Assembly (NCBI GenBank): GCA_900617975.1
Contig: UZAE01001629.1
Span: 1 to 12,237, forward strand
Reading direction: 5' to 3'
Source of the DNA: Rodentolepis nana
Lineage: Eukaryota; Platyhelminthes; Cestoda; Cyclophyllidea; Hymenolepididae
DNA: 12,237 bases
The notes beneath the pieces were generated by a model. The model worked only from the letters and a program-made list of their open reading frames with translations. It was not told the DNA's origin and made no database searches. Position numbers and translations under genes: made by a program. This document shows, one piece after another, positions 9,139 through 12,237 of the stretch (position 1 is the stretch's first letter; each line of letters begins with the position of its first letter).

Positions 9139-9190
9139 ATTAAAACAAAATAAACAAGCATTGTCTTGCGAAGCATTGTCTTGTTTTAAT
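9139..9190. repeat. Inverted repeat just upstream of a TPST 3' splice site
   Basis: The arms ATTAAAACAA (9139-9148) and TTGTTTTAAT (9181-9190) are perfect reverse complements. Between them the 13-mer AAGCATTGTCTTG occurs twice (9156-9168 and 9171-9183). In the TPST transcript one arm covers the U-rich tract four bases before the AG acceptor at 9135-9134. Confidence 0.6.
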
Positions 9191-10275
9191 AAAAAGTTCT
9201 TAAGGAGGTCTATTTATTACACTATCACTTCGTATTTGAAAGAGGTTTTAGTCCTTTAGTTTTGCTAGACACCTCATGTGGTCATAATATTTTACTTGAA
9301 TTGAATAAATGCCCTACCAACTTAAAGCAAAAATTTCATTTTTAACATATATCTGTATCTTATTTCATTCTTACAGTTGTTCTTTTATGAGTATTGTAGT
9401 GTATTGAATCGCATGTAAATCGGGTAAAAATTGTTTCGGTATTTATCGTTTAACTTCAAAATCATAGCTAGCACAAATTTAAATCCTAAATACTATTGAA
9501 TGGTTACGTTACACAAAACTTTTTATCGAAATTTCATCTCAAAATTCACTATTGGCAATATTCTAAGCATTTGTGAATATCTGGGATACATATTACGCTA
9601 TAAGAGATATCTTGGAAGGACGTTCGTGAAGATCTTAGTTCTTGCGATTGTCTTTCATTTACCGCCTAATGCATCTTTCACTTTAAAGACATGAATTAAT
9701 CAAAACACTATAATTCTTACTTTATATTAATTGTACTTTACAATAATATAGTGTACGCTCAATATCATTTTACCGCTATGTAAAAAAATTTGTTTGTTAA
9801 TACCATTTTTGTCAATTGACAGTTTTAGTAAAGCCATATAAATTTGTTATTAACAATAAAAAATTCGGCTTTGTTTCAATATCAAAAGAATTTCAAAAAT
9901 GTCACAAATTGGTCTCGTAAGATAATATATCATTGGAAATATATAACTAGAATACCAATGCTGGTAGTACAACATCGGAACAATTGTCATTAGTTAGGGA
10001 ATGGTTAGATAAAAATACTTTTAACAAAATAAAAAATTCAATTATTAATTACGCTTGTGATGGAAGGAAGGTTACTAAAGACAACAATAAACTCACAACA
10101 AAGTTAAAATTCCAATCATACCTAGAAGTTTCCCTTTGAATTTGAAATTTCCAAGTAGTTACTTGTTGAACATATGTTCTTGAATCTTCGAGACAATACA
10201 TTTGGTAACTTCTTAATGCGCAAATACATTGACATATTCATATTAATTTAAATAGATGGGAAATTTTATGTTTAT

Positions 10276-10303
10276 CCTTTAAAAATAAGTACGTATTTAA
10301 AGG
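10276..10303. repeat. Imperfect hairpin
   Basis: CCTTTAAAAATA and TATTTAAAGG can pair around a short AGTACG centre, with a two-base bulge. It lies about 125 bases before the start of recognisable reverse-transcriptase sequence. It could be chance in AT-rich DNA. Confidence 0.35.
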
Positions 10304-10427
10304 AGGACACAAGATTAAAAGCCTCCTAGAGTGACAATAAAACAGGTTTTGTCAGCACTATGAATTCAAATGTTCATAGCTATAAGACAACTACATTTCA
10401 ACAAGTCACCAAATAATGTACTAACAA

Positions 10428-10943
10428 CCATTCAAACCTTGCGAACTTAATGCTGCGATAAAGCAGCTCAAGTGCAAAAAGTCTCCTGGCGAAGACAGTA
10501 TTCATCCGGAATTTCAAATTAGAATGGGACCAAAAGCCAAGGAAACCATGCTGACACTTTTCAACAAAATCTGGGAGACCAGTCTCGTACCTAACCAATG
10601 GAAAGTTGCCATAGTAATACCAGTACTAAAAAAGGGCAAAGATCCTAGCAACTTTGACAACTATAGGCCTATCTCTCTCACAAACGTGCTGGCTAAACTT
10701 ATGGAAAGAATGGTCAACAGGAGGCTGACCTGGTTCCTTGAGACTAAAAATATTCTTAGGAGTAAACAAGCAGGTTTTAGGCCACAAAGATCAACGAACC
10801 AACAAGTAGCCACTTTCTCCCAACACATCAAAGATGCCCTTGATGCAAGAAATACCCTTACGGCTGTTTTCGTCGATTTCAAATCAGGATATGACTTAGT
10901 ATGGAAAGAAGCTAATTCTAAAATTGGTAAAGGTTGGTATTAA
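10428..10943 (+). pseudogene. Reverse transcriptase, open N-terminal part
   Basis: A continuous frame runs from CCA at 10428 to TAA at 10941-10943, about 171 codons. The stop at 10422-10424 lies outside the homology, and the ATG at 10524 is internal and not a natural start. Visible motifs are SPGED (about 10482), NYRPISL (10659-10679), QAGFRPQRST (from 10767) and VDFKSGYD (from 10872). The last carries the first catalytic Asp at 10875-10877, with Gly where most relatives have Ala. Near 10932 one extra G shifts the frame: the continuation VGIKHNMLNWIRAF lies one frame over. Confidence 0.88.
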
Positions 10944-10968
10944 GCATAACATGCTAAATTGGATAAGA

Positions 10969-11032
10969 GCATTCATTGGACAAAGATCATGTAAAGTCAG
11001 GCATTCATTGGACAAAGATCGTGTAAAGTCAG
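10969..11032 (+). repeat. Tandem duplication, 32 bp
   Basis: Units 10969-11000 and 11001-11032 abut exactly and differ at one base (A at 10990, G at 11022). The duplicated codons are AFIGQRSCKV of the LINE RT. The length is not a multiple of three, so the frame breaks. Confidence 0.9.
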
Positions 11033-11153
11033 ATACGGACCTCAATCAAAATCCAATCTTTTACAAACAGGCCGTCCACAGGGAACAAAGATCGTGTAAA
11101 GTCAGATATGGAAATGCTCCATCATTAAAGTCAGATACGGAAATGCTCTATCA
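11013..11153 (+). repeat. Interleaved duplications of the next RT segment
   Basis: CAAAGATCGTGTAAAGTCAG plus seven more bases occurs at 11013-11039 and 11086-11112. The overlapping 27-mer starting AAAGTCAGATA occurs at 11098-11124 and 11127-11153, with two differences. Each new unit starts inside the previous one and carries the RT sequence a little further. Confidence 0.85.
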
Positions 11154-11293
11154 AAATCCAATCTTTTACAAACGGGCCTTCCACAGGGAGCTGTCACAAG
11201 CTGCACTCGGGCTGCGCAGGGAGCTGTCACAAGCTGCACTCTTTTCAATGTCTTATAGGATCCAATCTTTTACAAACAGGCCTTCCACAGGGA
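11046..11293 (+). repeat. Three copies of a ~39 bp RT segment
   Basis: The segment beginning TCAAAATCCAATCTTTTACA is at 11046-11084 and 11151-11189, with a shorter copy at 11260-11293. The copies differ at single bases (ACAGG against ACGGG, CCGTCC against CCTTCC). They encode the residues just before and including LPQG. Confidence 0.87.
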
Positions 11294-11399
11294 GCTGTCC
11301 CAGCATGCACTCTTTTCAATGTTTCCACAGGGAGCTGTCACAACCTGCACTCTTTTCAATGTTGACAGGGAGCTGTCACAAGCTGCACTCTTTTCAATG
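11186..11399 (+). repeat. Five copies of a 32 bp unit (LPQGAVTSCTLFN)
   Basis: The unit starting GGGAGCTGTCACAAGCTGCA is at 11186-11208 (partial), 11219-11250, 11290-11321, 11330-11361 and 11368-11399. It carries the conserved RT block around QGAVTSCTLFN. Copies differ at one or a few positions (for example CCCAGCATG and CACAACCTG), and the spacers between them vary from about 7 to 40 bases, so this is not a simple equal-period array. Confidence 0.9.
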
Positions 11400-11463
11400 T
11401 CTTCATCGATCTCATCATTGACATAGCCGAATTGGTACAGACAGTCACGGGCGTGGAGTGCTT

Positions 11464-11535
11464 ACTTTATGCAGATGATCTTGTTCTAGGGTATTACGTG
11501 AAAACTTTATGCAGATGATCTTGTTCTATGGTATT
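11464..11535 (+). repeat. Duplication covering the YADD catalytic motif
   Basis: Units 11464-11495 and 11504-11535, each 32 bp with a 40-base period, differ at one base (TAGGG against TATGG). Both encode LYADDLVL, so the catalytic motif appears twice in different frames. Confidence 0.9.
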
Positions 11536-11694
11536 CCGCCCCTAAGGAAAAAAGCTAAGGAGAGGACAGAAAGTGTCCTAAATTGTGCACTTACATGAAA
11601 GCTATGGTATTGCCCCTAAGGAAAAAAGCTAAGGAGAGGACAGAAAGTGTCCTAAATTGTGCACTTACATGAAAGCTATGGTATTCCGCCCCTA
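11528..11694 (+). repeat. ~75 bp tandem duplication with third partial unit
   Basis: Units begin with ATGGTATT at 11528, 11604 and 11678. The first two run through AGGACAGAAAGTGTCC to ATGAAAGCT and are nearly identical, except that the second lacks two bases (TTGCCCC for TTCCGCCCC). The third unit is cut short and continues into a diverged version of the same segment (AAGAAAAACGCTCAGG against AAGGAAAAAAGCTAAGG). Confidence 0.9.
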
Positions 11695-11803
11695 AGAAAA
11701 ACGCTCAGGAGATCCCCCTAAGAAAAACGCTCAGGAGAGGACAGAAAGTGCCCTAAACTGTGAGATAAACGCTCAGGAGAGGACAGAAAGTGCCCTAAAT
11801 TGT
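11689..11803 (+). repeat. Overlapping 24 bp and 37 bp duplications
   Basis: CCCCTAAGAAAAACGCTCAG plus four bases is at 11689-11712 and 11715-11738. The 37-mer starting AAACGCTCAGGAGAGGACAG is at 11725-11761 and 11767-11803, with one difference. Both repeat the RT segment that the neighbouring ~75 bp units carry in a more decayed version. Confidence 0.87.
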
Positions 11804-11812
11804 AAACTTAAA

Positions 11813-11884
11813 CTACTAGCAAACTGGTGCGACAACAATGGAATCACTTATGCTACTAGCAAACTGGTGTGACAACAATGGAAT
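11813..11884 (+). repeat. 32 bp duplication, 40-base period
   Basis: CTACTAGCAAACTGGTGCGA and the following bases at 11813-11844 recur at 11853-11884 with one difference (GTGCG against GTGTG). The repeated codons are LLANWCDNNG. Confidence 0.9.
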
Positions 11885-11968
11885 GGTAATTACAGCTACT
11901 GCATTCCAAACATTTCCTCTCCCTCGTCTTAGCATAAACCCGCGACTTTTTCCTTGGCCCATTACATC

Positions 11969-12120
11969 ATAAACCCGCTTCTAAGGTACAAGGATACTAC
12001 CCTTAAAAACCAATGAGTTCACTTATCTCGGCATGACGTTTGAAATAAACCCGCTTCTAAGGTACAAGGATACTACCCTAGAAAGAACCAATGAAATCAC
12101 TTATCTCGGAATGACTTTTG
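11969..12120 (+). repeat. 76 bp tandem duplication
   Basis: Units 11969-12044 and 12045-12120 start ATAAACCCGCTTCTAAGGTA and differ at several positions (CCTTAAAAACCAATGAGTT against CCTAGAAAGAACCAATGAAA). The second is the better reading of the RT C-terminal ERTNEITYLGMTF. The first 11 bases also occur at about 11933-11943. Confidence 0.88.
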
Positions 12121-12237
12121 CACAAAGCTAACACGGAAAAGTCACACTGCTAAAATAGCAGAATGAGTCTCCGATGGACCGAATGTACTGAAGCGTCTTG
12201 CTGGTAGCGTATGGGGCTGTGCGTGCTCAACTCTCAA

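Larger units (their letters stand above)
9134..10427 (-). other. Presumed upstream TPST intron, left part
   Basis: This sequence lies upstream of the TPST exon at 8961-9133. I searched it on the minus strand for the preceding exon (the segment corresponding to VRDGRA in vertebrate TPST) and found none, so the intron probably extends past the window. It holds a 10-base inverted repeat at 9139-9190 and an imperfect hairpin at 10276-10303. Frames such as 9068-9259 and 9500-9694 (plus) look like chance. Confidence 0.55.
10428..12237 (+). mobile_element. Jockey-like LINE fragment (reverse transcriptase)
   Basis: Plus-strand frames across this region spell the reverse transcriptase of a non-LTR retrotransposon in the right order: AIKQLKCKKSPGED, FNKIW, NYRPISL, QAGFRPQRST, VFVDFKSGYD, LNWIRAFIGQR, LPQGAVTSCTLFNV, YADDLVL, LANWCDNNG, TYLGMTF and LKRLAGSVWGCA. 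This order and wording are typical of the jockey group. The left edge is abrupt at about 10428, where homology begins just after a stop codon, so the endonuclease part is missing, as in a 5'-truncated copy. The right edge is outside the window. The copy is dead: there is a frameshift near 10932, many frame-breaking duplications from 10969 on, and a stop near 12163. It is antisense to TPST and likely intronic. Confidence 0.9.
10944..12237 (+). pseudogene. Reverse transcriptase, C-terminal part broken by serial duplications
   Basis: This stretch covers the second half of the RT and the region after it, with motifs scattered over all three plus frames. LPQGA occurs near 11176. YADD, with the other two catalytic Asp residues, is at 11468-11479 and again at 11508-11519. 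LLANWCDNNG lies near 11813-11844 and again at 11853-11884, and ITYLGMTF near 12090-12120. Local duplications of 24-76 bp interrupt the frame again and again. When read with only one copy of each duplication, I find a single open frame from GQRSCKV through YADDLVL and on to LANWCDNN. The open frame at 10924-11421 is an artefact of reading through the repeats. Confidence 0.85.

Noticed and set aside
9560..9700. Possible upstream TPST exon between 9134 and 10427
   Set aside because: Minus-strand translations near plausible donors (for example at 9371 and 9712) show no VRDGRA-like or other TPST sequence.
10398..10882. Minus-strand frames opposite the RT
   Set aside because: They are shadows of the plus-strand reverse-transcriptase coding frame.
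11186..11399. CRISPR-like array of 32 bp units
   Set aside because: The units encode a conserved RT motif, spacers are unequal and made of the same gene, and the host is a eukaryote.
10924..11421. 165-codon frame with repetitive peptide units
   Set aside because: It looks like a repeat protein, but it is the RT read out of frame through tandem duplications. The true RT words occur in shifting frames.

Overview
The window is nuclear DNA from a multicellular invertebrate. It is strongly AT-rich, has long non-coding stretches, a protein gene split by GT-AG introns, dispersed short repeats and a broken non-LTR retrotransposon. There is no bacterial-style gene packing. The species cannot be settled from sequence alone. 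The one host gene is much more diverged from vertebrate and insect relatives than I would expect for an arthropod orthologue, which would suit a flatworm or another fast-evolving lineage. The retrotransposon, in contrast, resembles jockey-type elements that I associate with arachnids.

Layout. Positions 1-332 hold an inverted copy of a ~320 bp short interspersed repeat, and three more copies lie at 1914-2217, ~3506-3800 and 7462-7791. They share a CACGTG-containing head and an AAATAAATA tail. Three have recognisable target-site duplications, so they moved by retrotransposition. Positions 333-6240 are otherwise intergenic AT-rich DNA, with one weak candidate for a two-exon gene end at 1311-1609 (minus strand) and a more complex stretch at about 5290-6240 that may be an old repeat.

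Positions 6339-9133 (minus strand) carry the last three coding exons of a protein-tyrosine sulfotransferase (TPST), a Golgi enzyme that sulfates tyrosines of secreted and membrane proteins. The exons are 8961-9133, 7329-7401 and 6339-6600. Splice sites and codon phases agree across both introns, and the spliced product aligns with the C-terminal part of the TPST family from start to finish. The upstream exons, with the PAPS-binding N-terminal part and the membrane anchor, must lie beyond position 12237.

Positions 10428-12237 hold a plus-strand fragment of a jockey-like LINE reverse transcriptase, probably inside an upstream TPST intron and antisense to it. Its first ~500 bases read openly. 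From 10969 to 12120 the sequence is a chain of at least ten local tandem duplications of 24-76 bp, each repeating the next piece of the same enzyme. Reading through one copy of each restores the reverse-transcriptase frame across the LPQGA and YADD motifs. This is either an unusual record of serial template switching or overlaps between diverged family members that an assembler failed to merge. It is the most striking structure in the window.
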